From NCBI GenBank assembly GCA_947462685.1, contig CANHPL010000028.1:1-32549 (forward strand): 32,549 bases of DNA. The letters are read 5' to 3'. Both the position numbers and the translations under genes were made by a program. Shown one piece after another: positions 1 to 8,478 of the stretch. The notes beneath the pieces were generated by a model. The model was not told the origin of the DNA. It did not search any database and was given only the letters and a program-made list of their open reading frames with translations. The DNA comes from Burkholderiaceae bacterium. Its GTDB lineage: Bacteria > Pseudomonadota > Gammaproteobacteria > Burkholderiales > Burkholderiaceae. How positions within the stretch are numbered: position 1 is the first letter of the stretch; each line of letters begins with the position of its first letter.

Positions 1-3000
1 ACTGGCAAAAATAGCATCATTAATGGTGACGCCTATGGCAGTAGTCGCAGTAGTTGATGCGTTGCTTGCTGTAATGACGCCAGAGACAAGCGAGCCAGAA
101 GAAACTCCAAAGGTATTGTCGAGTGTAATCGAGCCAGGTAACGCAATGGAGGTAGTACCAATCAATCCAGGATCGATATTAGCCCCCGCAGATTTTGCAA
201 TGTAGTTTATTGCCTTTGAAGAGCTATTTAATGAAATGGTTACGTCACCACCAACAATAGTAGATAGCTTCGTGCCAGCAGTCGTATCGTAAGTAATGCT
301 GGCATCAGCACTACTCGTATTAGCTACTAAAGCAATCGTACCTGTTTGGTTAATCTTATTATTTGAGATAAAACTGATATTGCCACCATTGGCATTTTGT
401 GCGATGGCACCAGTTGAGCTGATACCTGTATTAGCGCCAGCGGCTGCATTATTTCCAGTTATAGATATGTTTCCGGCAGCATTTGTGAGTATTGAAGATC
501 CAAGATTCACTACAGTTACTGCTGTACCAGAGGTTCCTGCAATAGTGATGCCGTTAGCTGCTGTTATAGCGGCAGAACTATTAACAGCTGTGGCTGAACC
601 AGTGGTCGTCGCGCTCAAATTAACTGCGCCTGCATAAGATCTTAAGGAAGAGGTGACGTCTATCACCCCCCTACCACTAGCAATGGAAGATGAAGTGTTG
701 TTAACGGTGATATTGATATCACCAACAGCAGCTATGGGAGATGTTGTTGCGTAGCTGTTAGTTACAAAAGCCCACTGCGCCACTCCACTGTTTTCTTGAT
801 TTATATTAACTGAGCCCCCAACATACCAAGCTCCATTTAACCCAAAGTTTGTAACATTGTTACTAGCCGATGCAACTGCAGCATTACCACCAGTTGTGCT
901 TGACGTCACAGTAGTTGTAGCTGTTGTTGTGGTGTTGAAAATAGCTCCGGCGGTAGCTATGGTGACCATGCCATTAGCAAGTGCACCTTTGGTAATGGTA
1001 CCTGTAGCTGAAATTGAACCGCCAGTACCATCAAGCGCTAGAAAGCCGCCTTTCGTTGTGATATTGCCAGCAATATAAACATTTGAACCATCAATTACAG
1101 TAGCTGTATTTGCAGCATTAAATGATTGCATCGAGACATTTAATGCACCTGTACCGGATGCAGTAAGCGCTCCCAGTGATGAAATTTTTCCTGCAGACTT
1201 CACCACTAAACTGGTTGTTGCTGTGCCAGTTGTTGTAATGGCGCCAAGACTGATATTAGATGTCGAAGTACCGGAAGTGTTATCAAATGTTAAGGTTGCT
1301 GCAGAGATAGAGTTGGAAAACGTTAATGCCGTAGATTGAGTAATTGTGCCTGTTGCCACAATAGTTACCGATGTTCCTGCATTAATTGCGTTTTGAATAT
1401 CGCTTGCTGAGATATTAATCGCGCCATTATTCGACAAAGCTGAAGCTAAAGAGCCACCGGTAGAGCCACTTGCTGTAATGGTGACGTTGGTTGGATCTAA
1501 GAGCCATTCAATAGTCGCTTTAACTGCATTACCTGCGAGATCAAGAAATTCTCCAGAAGTCTCTATTTTATTAGCTGTCAGGTTTGAGTTATTGACGAAT
1601 GTAATTTGACTTAATGCTCCCTTGGCAAAACCTTGGCGTCCAATAGCAATAATGCCGTTCACGGCTGAAAAGGTGGAATTACTAATTTGAATTATGTCAC
1701 CAAACACGACGATGTTGCCGTTTGGCGCATTGATGCTAGTTTGGCTATCAATATTAATGTTACTGCTTGTGATGCTGCTATTTGAATCAACTGCTGCTAC
1801 GACTGCACTATTCACAAAAGAGTAAAGTGCTGGAGGCGCAGTTGCAGGTGGCGCAAGAATAGTGCCATTACTCAGGTTATTTACATGACCCAAGTTAATG
1901 ACTCCGCCCTGTCTCAATCCTTCAGAGCTAATTAATGCGCCAATGATATCGGTTTGAGTTTTACCAGCAATAGCGATATTGCCACCATTCATACGCTGAC
2001 CAATTGAATCGATCATACCGTTGACAATAGTTGTACCAGTAGTTGAAACAATATTAATCAGACCTCCACTAACACCATTACTAGAGATATAACTATTGCT
2101 GCCAACATGGATGTCAGATGTTGCAATGATATTAATTACACCGCCATTGGTACTATAAATATTGGTATCAGCAATTAAACCATTTTGACTACTTCTTCTA
2201 TTAGCCCCCGTAGTAGTATTGACAAAATTTAAATTACTCGAGCCTGTATTGTTAGAGGTGTTACCATTCGAATTAATATTTCCGAGAATATTAATGATCG
2301 CTCCAGCTAAATAAATAAGTGCGTTTGAGCCACCATTTGTACTAATCGAACCATTGACATTAATCGTCTGAGCCATTGCATAGAATGCTCCCGCAGTGAC
2401 ATTGCTGTTCACATTGATAGTCCCACCTGGAGCATTAAGTATCAGACTCGTCAATGGATTCGAAGAATACACGTCCGCACTAGCCAGAAAATTAATCGAT
2501 GCATTGGCACTTTGTGCACAGGTACCAATTGAGCCACATCCAAAAGCTGTAGCATCTAAGGTAATATTTGTCGTTGATAAAGCTTGGGATAAAATGCTTG
2601 CCGCTGCTACATCAATGGTAATCGTTAAGGGGTCTGTCGTCCAATTTCCAATCTTTCCCTTCTTGGCTAATGTATCAACAAAGAGGCCTTGACCATATGA
2701 AACTTTACCGGCAGAGCTCGTATCAATAATGCCTCCATTACCAGCACCAGAACCACCATTTGCCCGCAACACTCCAGAGACATTTGAAGAGGTTTGTGAC
2801 CAAATTTGTACACTTCCACCGTCACCATTTTTACTGGATGAAACATCTAATACTGCACCCTTGGAAATGTTCACAGTGTTCGCATTTATAACGCTTTGAG
2901 CAGTATTGATGTTGGTTTTTCCAACTAAAATTTGCCCACCTGTTGCAGTACCAATTGCGGTCGTTGTTGAATTTGGATTTACATTTATTTCATTACCAGC

Positions 3001-3969
3001 AAGTACGATTTGACCACCATCTTTTGTATCTGAATTAGCGCTAATTACACCGCCTTGATTAACCACTCCAGCAGTCAATATAATTTTACCGCCAGAAACC
3101 TGTAATCCATCTGCAGAAATAACACCTGTGTTATTAATCACAGAAGCTTTTAAGTCAGAAATTGCATTAGCGGCAATGATGACTTGACCGCCATTAACTT
3201 GAATTAATCTTTTATTCGTTATCAGTGATTTGATGGCTGATGCATCCACACTATAGCTACTTAATTGACCGCCATTAACAGTGAGTGTGACCTTCTGCCC
3301 AGAAATTAATGCCACTGCATTATTGCCAGAAAGTGTTGCCGTCAAAACCCCTTCGTTTCGAACTTCAGGCGCCATTAATGCAATATATCCATTCATACTA
3401 TTAACTGTAATATTCCCTTTATTAACAATTTTTCCAGACCCATTTCCTGAGTAAGATAGATTGCCGTTCATATAATCTGAATCTTTAATATCCATAGTGG
3501 TTGCAGTAATTCCGCCAGCATTAATTTCTGCACCCCTACCAAAGGTAATACCATTGGCGTTGACAAAAACCACTTCACCATTTGCGTTTATAGCACCATT
3601 AATCATTGATTTTGTCGGGCTGTTCACCCTATTCAATGTTGAGGAATTGGCGTTAGGCTGATTAAAGTTGACAGTAGCATTTTTACCTACATTAAAACTA
3701 TTCCAATTAACAACCGCACGCTGTGAGCTTTGATTAATATTCATCGTATTACCTGAAGTAGTAATCACTGCTTGACCAGCAACGACTGATCCCCCTGTAG
3801 GTAAAACATTCGAATTTTGTAAAATTGGACCCGCCGCATGGCTTACCGATGCAACAAATACAGTAGCTGAAACAAGGACTGTTTTGAAATGCCTATAACT
3901 CTCCTTACCTTTTTGGTAAGAAGAGCTTGCGCATTTTAATAACGCCAAAGAATGAAGCCATTTATTCAA
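1..3969 (-). CDS. TpsA-type two-partner secretion exoprotein (filamentous haemagglutinin-like), 3' end outside window
   Basis: This is a large secreted adhesin-like protein, exported across the outer membrane by the TpsB partner encoded just upstream. I read the minus frame from 3969 to base 1 and found no stop over most of it, so at least 1323 codons are present and the C-terminus lies beyond the window. The start is inferred to be TTG: the frame has a TAG about 30 bases upstream, an AAGGA lies 10 bases before the TTG, and the resulting MNKWLHSL resembles the N-terminus of extended signal peptides. Cleavage is likely near residue 45 (VSHA-AG). The TPS domain follows, with NWNSFNVG and NANGITFGRGAEINAGGI typical of haemagglutination-activity domains. 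The rest is Ser/Thr/Asn/Gly-rich with short beta-helix-like repeats and a WLLDPTNVTI motif near residue 822. Two cysteines, C478 and C484, could form a small loop. The ligand or target is unknown. Confidence 0.9.
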   Translation of the reverse strand, partial: MNKWLHSLALLKCASSSYQKGKESYRHFKTVLVSATVFVASVSHAAGPILQNSNVLPTGGSVVAGQAVITTSGNTMNINQSSQRAVVNWNSFNVGKNATVNFNQPNANSSTLNRVNSPTKSMINGAINANGEVVFVNANGITFGRGAEINAGGITATTMDIKDSDYMNGNLSYSGNGSGKIVNKGNITVNSMNGYIALMAPEVRNEGVLTATLSGNNAVALISGQKVTLTVNGGQLSSYSVDASAIKSLITNKRLIQVNGGQVIIAANAISDLKASVINNTGVISADGLQVSGGKIILTAGVVNQGGVISANSDTKDGGQIVLAGNEINVNPNSTTTAIGTATGGQILVGKTNINTAQSVINANTVNISKGAVLDVSSSKNGDGGSVQIWSQTSSNVSGVLRANGGSGAGNGGIIDTSSAGKVSYGQGLFVDTLAKKGKIGNWTTDPLTITIDVAAASILSQALSTTNITLDATAFGCGSIGTCAQSANASINFLASADVYSSNPLTSLILNAPGGTINVNSNVTAGAFYAMAQTINVNGSISTNGGSNALIYLAGAIINILGNINSNGNTSNNTGSSNLNFVNTTTGANRRSSQNGLIADTNIYSTNGGVINIIATSDIHVGSNSYISSNGVSGGLINIVSTTGTTIVNGMIDSIGQRMNGGNIAIAGKTQTDIIGALISSEGLRQGGVINLGHVNNLSNGTILAPPATAPPALYSFVNSAVVAAVDSNSSITSSNINIDSQTSINAPNGNIVVFGDIIQISNSTFSAVNGIIAIGRQGFAKGALSQITFVNNSNLTANKIETSGEFLDLAGNAVKATIEWLLDPTNVTITASGSTGGSLASALSNNGAINISASDIQNAINAGTSVTIVATGTITQSTALTFSNSISAATLTFDNTSGTSTSNISLGAITTTGTATTSLVVKSAGKISSLGALTASGTGALNVSMQSFNAANTATVIDGSNVYIAGNITTKGGFLALDGTGGSISATGTITKGALANGMVTIATAGAIFNTTTTATTTVTSSTTGGNAAVASASNNVTNFGLNGAWYVGGSVNINQENSGVAQWAFVTNSYATTSPIAAVGDINITVNNTSSSIASGRGVIDVTSSLRSYAGAVNLSATTTGSATAVNSSAAITAANGITIAGTSGTAVTVVNLGSSILTNAAGNISITGNNAAAGANTGISSTGAIAQNANGGNISFISNNKINQTGTIALVANTSSADASITYDTTAGTKLSTIVGGDVTISLNSSSKAINYIAKSAGANIDPGLIGTTSIALPGSITLDNTFGVSSGSLVSGVITASNASTTATTAIGVTINDAIFAS

Positions 3970-4027
3970 ACTATCTAAAATCCTTAGTATAAAAATCGAC
4001 TACTTTATTAAAAAAAACCATAACTAT

Positions 4028-5812
4028 TTAAAACGCATAGCTCGCCCTAATCCATCCCTGAACTTTACGATAGGCACTATCAGCATTTAATTGATCGCCG
4101 CTAGAGTTATATAAGGGGTTATCCCCAAAACGCACGCCCAATACACTACTCACATTGAATTTTCCCATCGTGTACCCCAAAGTTAAACCATAAGCCGCCA
4201 ACTGATAATTGTTATTGGCGTTAGTAAGGCCTTGAAAATTAGAGTAAGGATTTACATATTGCTGCACAAAACCCAAGTCTGCAAAAACTCCGATTTGCCA
4301 GTTAGTATCAATTTGATGTTGTAGTTCATTATTGAGTATGAGTCCCTGGGAAGCGCCACCCTGTGAAACTGGATAAGCACGAACCCCATAGGCGCCGCCC
4401 ATATAGATCTGTTCTGAACTATTAAGGTTTTTATTAGCCAACTGACCAGTTGCATTAATTAACCAAGCAGTTTTTGGCAATATGCTTAGCTCTGCATAGC
4501 GACTCAGCATAAAATTAATTTTTTGATAACTACCGGCAGTTGTTGCTCCAGAGGCATCTTGTATTACTTGTGATGCGTTATTAATCACGAGATTTCCAAT
4601 AGATACGGTAGCGCTATATCTAATGATCGAACTGATTGAATCGATGATATTTCCATTAATTCCTGCAGAAATTAGGGAGCTTTCATAATCACTAATATTT
4701 GAGCTTAACTGCTCATTACTGTAGCCCTTAGACTCAACAGCAAACCGTAAATTTGAATTATTCCCACCTTCACGTTGCAATGGATAAGCAAGATTTAATC
4801 CTAAATTTTTTGCAGTTCCAGAGGATCTAGTTGAGCTCCAGTCTTGAAGAGTCTGATAAGTGAGATAACTGGTCTGGGCTCCTACTCTCCAACCACTATA
4901 ACCAACTGGTAAAGAATAGCTCATTTGGCCATAAGTGGAACCCGTCGATGAAATCGCATCTATGGTAACTTGATCGCCAATCCCAGAAGGATTATTTATA
5001 CTCAAATTGACAATAGCTTGACCAACGCCTGTACTAGCCGATCCGTAATTACTTAAAGCAGCCTGACCATTAAATAAGGGCTCATCTGATAACTTGACAT
5101 AATAATTGCTTTCGCCAGGATTTTTTCCAAGACCAAATTCACCTGTTGCTTTCACACCGGGTAAATCATTAAGCAACACCAAGCCTCTTTCCAATGGCTC
5201 AGTATTAATATATTGACTACCGTCAGACGAATTTGAGAAATATAGTTTCGCCCTCTCGATTGATATACGTAACTTCTGATCACCCTCTAAAGGTTCAACA
5301 ACAAGGACCCCTAGCTTTCCTTCAACAATTTCTATCAGTACGATACCGTCGACTATTTCCTGCGGAGGCGTACTTACTAGTGCGATTCTATGATTTTTCT
5401 GATAAAAATTTTGAATTTCAGAAGTAATTACTTTTAGTTCATTAAAAGTAATCTGGTTTACAAGCCAGGGTTTAACTAAGGCATTGAGCTGCTCATCAGT
5501 AAATAGTGTATTTCCTTTAAACTTAAAGCCCTGAAGGGTTAATTTTTGTTCATTTGGATCAATTTCTTTTTTTTCAATCGGCTTCTCAATGCGCTCCTGA
5601 GATTGAATTTTACCGCTCTCTAATTGTTGCTGGAGTTGGCGCTGTAAGGCTCCAGCATCTTGAGCGTTTGCTGTCGAAACATATCCCAATACACTTAAAC
5701 CAACAGCTAATACATAATAAATTATGTATGAGGAATATGTGACTTTAGGATTGATAATGTACTGCATGTTCATGAAATGATTCGAAAATTTAATAATTTT
5801 CAATTTAAACAT
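4028..5812 (-). CDS. TpsB outer-membrane transporter (ShlB/FhaC/HecB family)
   Basis: This is the beta-barrel partner that recognises and secretes the TpsA protein encoded 58 bases downstream. After a signal peptide ending near STANA-QDAG comes a POTRA region starting around LTLQGFKFKGNTLF, with the family phrases GIVLIEIVEGKLG and LNDLPGVKATGEF. A 16-strand-type barrel follows (YGSASTGVGQA, GDQVTIDAISSTG, YMGGAYGVRAYPVSQGG) and ends in aromatic Phe (SYAF), as expected for barrel assembly. The frame is open from an ATG at 5845 (605 codons). I prefer the ATG at 5812 because AGGG lies eight bases upstream and the leader becomes shorter; ATGs at 5773 and 5767 are also possible and would give a standard-length signal peptide. 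No truncation is visible. Gene order tpsB-tpsA is a normal arrangement. Confidence 0.93.
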   Translation of the reverse strand: MFKLKIIKFSNHFMNMQYIINPKVTYSSYIIYYVLAVGLSVLGYVSTANAQDAGALQRQLQQQLESGKIQSQERIEKPIEKKEIDPNEQKLTLQGFKFKGNTLFTDEQLNALVKPWLVNQITFNELKVITSEIQNFYQKNHRIALVSTPPQEIVDGIVLIEIVEGKLGVLVVEPLEGDQKLRISIERAKLYFSNSSDGSQYINTEPLERGLVLLNDLPGVKATGEFGLGKNPGESNYYVKLSDEPLFNGQAALSNYGSASTGVGQAIVNLSINNPSGIGDQVTIDAISSTGSTYGQMSYSLPVGYSGWRVGAQTSYLTYQTLQDWSSTRSSGTAKNLGLNLAYPLQREGGNNSNLRFAVESKGYSNEQLSSNISDYESSLISAGINGNIIDSISSIIRYSATVSIGNLVINNASQVIQDASGATTAGSYQKINFMLSRYAELSILPKTAWLINATGQLANKNLNSSEQIYMGGAYGVRAYPVSQGGASQGLILNNELQHQIDTNWQIGVFADLGFVQQYVNPYSNFQGLTNANNNYQLAAYGLTLGYTMGKFNVSSVLGVRFGDNPLYNSSGDQLNADSAYRKVQGWIRASYAF

Positions 5813-5824
5813 TGAACTGGCCCT

Positions 5825-5836
5825 ACGGATATCCGT
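5825..5836. promoter_or_regulatory. Perfect 12-bp palindrome next to the tpsB ribosome-binding site
   Basis: ACGGATATCCGT is a perfect palindrome directly seen in the sequence. On the minus strand it is followed immediately by AGGG and then the ATG at 5812. It could be an operator overlapping the start region of the secretion operon. If the true start is the ATG at 5845, it would instead lie in codons, so the role is uncertain. Confidence 0.3.
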
Positions 5837-5845
5837 CGAACGCAT

Positions 5846-6228
5846 GATATTTGCAAGTTATCTTATGAGGAAATATCTAATTATTCTTATTTTTTAATGC
5901 CCTAGGATGTATCGAGTTGATTAACCAGTAGTAGCAAATTTCTAAAAACTACTATTCTTTTAAGTAGGGAATTGAATAAATAAAAATCTCACTAAAAATG
6001 GTAAAAGCAATAAAGAGTATTAGTTATTTTGGACTTCCCTAATTTTTTAAACACTTTTCATAACGCAATTTGATACAGTATGGTTAATATTTTAGAGGGC
6101 AACTCTCGAGCAGTGACTTCGACGTATGATGCGGTTAACGTTGATGCACAAGTGCAAATAAGACTGATATCGTATCTTGCAATGAGGCTCTAAGGCAATT
6201 TTATTATTACTCGTATACAGGATGTAGC
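5846..6228. other. AT-rich intergenic region between tpsB and the DsbA-like gene
   Basis: About 380 bases without a convincing gene. It must hold the promoter of the secretion operon, but I see no unambiguous -35/-10 pair. A plus-strand frame of 37 codons (6080-6193, starting MVNILEGNS) is open, but it has no ribosome-binding site and no family I recognise. No tRNA or clear terminator hairpin was seen. Confidence 0.4.
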
Positions 6229-6834
6229 TTAGCAAATTTTAGAAATAATTTGGTCTAGTTCTATGTAAGTTTTATATCCAACAACGGGCATGAAGCTTCT
6301 TGGAGAGAAGTTCCTCTCGCCTATGGTCATTGCGGGAATTGCTTGGAATCCCAAAATCTTAAACTCTTTTTCATCAAGAAGAACTTGTTTGGTAAAGATT
6401 GCATCATCAAGAATTTCATTCAATTCCTTACTATCTAATCCAATACTTTTAGCAATTTCAGTAATTTCATCTTGATCACTGATATCTATCCTATAGTTAA
6501 AAAATGCATTAAATATTGCGTTTGCCATTTCCAAAGACAGTTGTTGCGTATCTGCATAATAAATGCTCTCCTGAGCAAGTCTTATATTTGGCAGAGTTTT
6601 TGGCTTTAAAAAATTTAAGTGGTTTTCCTTGGCAATTAATTCTTCAGAAGCAATTTCTAAGTTTTTGAGGTATTCCTTTGAGGGGGTCGTAAAGTGCTCA
6701 CGGGTATTCATCTCGACTGATTTCCAGATAATAAGTAATTTGTCTCGATATTTTTCTTTTAGCTTCATTAAAACAATTGTTTGAAGGTAAGAAAATGGGC
6801 ACTCAAAGTCACCCCAAATTTGCAATTCAATCAT
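6229..6834 (-). CDS. DsbA/FrnE-like thioredoxin-fold protein
   Basis: This is a 201-residue protein of the DsbA-like superfamily that includes FrnE and 2-hydroxychromene-2-carboxylate isomerase. The N-terminus MIELQIWGDFECPFSYLQ has the beta strand plus CxxS active site (CPFS, residues 12-15). The cis-proline loop is QAIPAMTIG (Pro167), and a helical insert lies between them. The active site has one cysteine instead of the CPWC pair of classic FrnE, so a glutathione-dependent or isomerase-like activity, or a monothiol role, is more likely than full disulfide exchange. No signal peptide is visible, so it is probably cytoplasmic. It stands alone: its upstream neighbour on this strand ends in a terminator. 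A role in polyketide or aromatic chemistry cannot be claimed. The family call is firm; the substrate is unknown. Confidence 0.85.
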   Translation of the reverse strand: MIELQIWGDFECPFSYLQTIVLMKLKEKYRDKLLIIWKSVEMNTREHFTTPSKEYLKNLEIASEELIAKENHLNFLKPKTLPNIRLAQESIYYADTQQLSLEMANAIFNAFFNYRIDISDQDEITEIAKSIGLDSKELNEILDDAIFTKQVLLDEKEFKILGFQAIPAMTIGERNFSPRSFMPVVGYKTYIELDQIISKIC

Positions 6835-7020
6835 GAGTCCTTAGGTAGCTATTTACAGTGTAGAACCTATTATCCTCTAATAACTGGGGGGATAAGGTAA
6901 TGTGTTCAAATTTCCATACCGCTATTGATATTCATCATCTTATTTTGTGCAAAATGCTTTAAGCTTAACCTTTTGTGACTTATATCTTTCTAAAGGAATC
7001 TTGATTTTGGTCTAATTGAA

Positions 7021-7034
7021 TGACCAGTCGGTAA
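7021..7034. promoter_or_regulatory. Possible TetR-type operator half-palindrome
   Basis: TGACCAGTCGGTAA is a near-perfect inverted repeat (TGACC, four bases, GGTAA). It resembles the operators of many TetR-family repressors (ACCGAC/GGTC type). It lies about 190 bases upstream of the DsbA-like gene on the minus strand. No TetR gene is present in the window, so the call rests only on the pattern. Confidence 0.2.
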
Positions 7035-7059
7035 AAGATTGTTTGACATGAAGCACTTT

Positions 7060-7080
7060 AAAAAAACGCCCGAGGGCGTT
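7060..7080 (-). terminator. Intrinsic terminator after the csbD-like gene
   Basis: Read on the minus strand, AACGCC, a CTCG loop and GGCGTT form a GC-rich stem followed directly by a run of seven T. It lies about 40 bases after the csbD-like stop codon, exactly where a Rho-independent terminator for the two-gene stress operon is expected. Confidence 0.85.
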
Positions 7081-7118
7081 ATTTCAGTCATTCAGGATTA
7101 TTTAATCTGTTATAAAGA

Positions 7119-7295
7119 TTATATTTTGCTCTTTACTTCAGATTTCACATCACCAAAACCAGCCTGAATTTTTCCTACGTTTTTCTGAATATTGCCTTTA
7201 GCCTCAAGGGATTTATTGCCCACTGCTTGCCCAGTTACTTCCTTTATCTTGCCTTTAGCTTCTTCAAAACGGCCTTTAACTTGATCTTTATTCAT
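7119..7295 (-). CDS. CsbD-like small stress protein
   Basis: This is a 58-residue, highly charged protein of the CsbD family, whose members are induced by general or envelope stress. The reading is MNKDQVKGRFEEAKGKIKEV, then TGQAVGNKSLEAKGNIQKNV, ending KSEVKSKI. It shows the family pattern K-G-x-x-x-E-x-K-G-K-x-K-E-x-x-G and the second K-G repeat. An AAGGGG ribosome-binding site precedes the ATG. It follows the BON gene by 47 bases on the same strand and is closed by a strong terminator, so the two are probably one operon. The molecular function of CsbD proteins is not established. The protein is shorter than 60 residues and easily missed by automatic gene calling. Confidence 0.9.
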   Translation of the reverse strand: MNKDQVKGRFEEAKGKIKEVTGQAVGNKSLEAKGNIQKNVGKIQAGFGDVKSEVKSKI

Positions 7296-7342
7296 GGTGA
7301 ACCCCTTATTAAATGTTAAACAACGAAACTACAGATACTGAA

Positions 7343-7678
7343 TTATTTATAAAATGGATTTATAGTACCTTTAACCCGCATATTGTTCTTGACCGAAGTA
7401 ACTCCTGGGGTCGCTTTGGCGATCTCAACAGCTTTTTCAGTTTGTTCAATGCTGCTCACAAAGCCACTAAGTTGAACCGTACCTTGAAAAGTTTTCACGG
7501 TGATTTCAAGTGACTTTAATGTGGGCTCTGCAAAGATAGCGGCTTTGACTTTGGTTGTCATTGCGACGTCATCAATATATTGGCCTGTGCTTTCTTTCTC
7601 ACCTGTGACAGCGTAGGCCGATAATGAGAGTAAAAGGCCAACAAAAATGAAGGAAGATATTTTCTTAATTAGGCTCAT
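7343..7678 (-). CDS. BON-domain periplasmic protein (OsmY-like)
   Basis: This is an exported single-BON-domain protein. From the ATG at 7678 it reads MSLIKKISSFIFVGLLLSLS, with a signal peptide ending near AYA-VTGE. One BON domain follows (DDVAMTTKVKAAIF, then VKTFQGTVQLSGFVSS and TPGVTSVKNNMRV). The conserved glycine of the VQLSGFV strand is present. BON domains are thought to bind membranes or envelope lipids, and OsmY is osmotically induced. The total is 111 residues. The frame extends upstream to a TTG at 7720, but the charged leader and the weak GAAAG site before 7678 favour the ATG. It is the first gene of a pair with csbD and is divergent from the Lmo0937-like gene. Stress induction is inferred from the family, not from an identified promoter. 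Confidence 0.88.
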   Translation of the reverse strand: MSLIKKISSFIFVGLLLSLSAYAVTGEKESTGQYIDDVAMTTKVKAAIFAEPTLKSLEITVKTFQGTVQLSGFVSSIEQTEKAVEIAKATPGVTSVKNNMRVKGTINPFYK

Positions 7679-7900
7679 TTGTTTCTTTCGTATTAGGAGT
7701 TGACTACCGGGAGGGTTCAACAGTTCTTTGAGTACGCTTTGAGTCTAAGTTAGAAAATTTCAATGTTCTGTTCGCTATCAGACTTATGAAATTATTTTTG
7801 ATTATGTGGCCTATCAAACATGTTAAGTAGCATTTAAATACTTATAGTTATCGCTGCTTATTTCTAATTTTTTACTATTTCTCTTCGACCCCAAAGAAGT

Positions 7901-7921
7901 TTCAAAGCAAGTAGCTTTGAA
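7901..7921. promoter_or_regulatory. Perfect inverted repeat in the divergent stress-gene promoter region
   Basis: TTCAAAGC, five bases, GCTTTGAA is a perfect 8-bp inverted repeat between the BON gene and the divergent Lmo0937-like gene. It is not followed by a T run on either strand, so it is not a clear terminator. It may be a shared operator or a leader hairpin of the plus-strand gene, which starts 53 bases further on. Confidence 0.35.
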
Positions 7922-7973
7922 GATTTAGAAAGAATTGTTACTCAACTAATTACCACTAAAAAAGGATATTGAC

Positions 7974-8114
7974 ATGTTAGTTATCATCGCTGTCGTACTG
8001 CTTGCTCTTTGGTTACTTGGCTTAGTGTCATCAAATACTTTAGGTGGATTTATACATATATTGTTGGTCATTGCCATTGTTATGATCCTTGTTGGAGTAA
8101 TTCAAGGTAATTGA
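7974..8114 (+). CDS. Lmo0937-type small membrane protein
   Basis: This is a 46-residue hydrophobic protein: MLVIIAVVLLALWLLGLVSS, then NTLGGFIHILLVIAIVMILV, ending GVIQGN. It has two transmembrane segments separated by a short SSNTLGGFIH loop. The G-F-I-H-x-L-L-V-I-A pattern matches the Lmo0937 family of small membrane proteins, which often sits near CsbD and BON genes. AAGGA lies about seven bases before the ATG. It is divergent from the BON-csbD pair and probably belongs to the same stress response. Its function is not known. It is too short for many gene finders. Confidence 0.88.
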   Translation: MLVIIAVVLLALWLLGLVSSNTLGGFIHILLVIAIVMILVGVIQGN

Positions 8115-8478
8115 GGTTAGATCAATTGAGGCCAACTAATTGATAGAAGACTGTTATCCCAACGAAGTCTTTTAAGCTTTGCTTTATGTATTGGCTAGAA
8201 GATAAATTTGCCAACCATTTTTAAGTATAGATAAACGAGAATTTACAAATCACTATGTATTTATTAAAGATGCCTACAGTGGCAAAATAAGGGCGCCCGC
8301 TAAAAACTTCGCCCAAATCTTACTCTGAATGGGCACAGCTTGCTACTGAAAAACCGGCAGGGACTGATGTAACATTTCCACAGAAATATCAGAGTTAGAG
8401 TCCTCAATGAAGAGACTAGACTTCTTAAAAGCTTCCTTCGTGAATAAGAATCTCACTAGTGACTAGGCTGTCTTAACC
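8115..8478. other. Intergenic stretch, possibly decayed coding sequence
   Basis: About 360 bases between the Lmo0937-like gene and the small subunit of the molybdenum hydroxylase. No intact gene, tRNA or good terminator was seen. Short open pieces occur on the plus strand near 8270-8395 (for example KDAYSGKIRAPAKNF in one frame and EWAQLATEKPAGTDV in another), interrupted by stops. They might be a frameshifted remnant, but I do not recognise the family. Confidence 0.3.

Noticed and set aside
296..2692. Plus-strand open frames at 296-637, 857-1078 and 2396-2692
   Set aside because: They lie antisense inside the long tpsA frame and have repetitive Ala/Val/Pro composition caused by the reverse of its repeats. 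No ribosome-binding sites or family motifs.
6080..6193. 37-codon plus-strand frame starting MVNILEGNS
   Set aside because: No ribosome-binding site, no recognisable family, and it lies in an AT-rich promoter region. Chance occurrence is likely.
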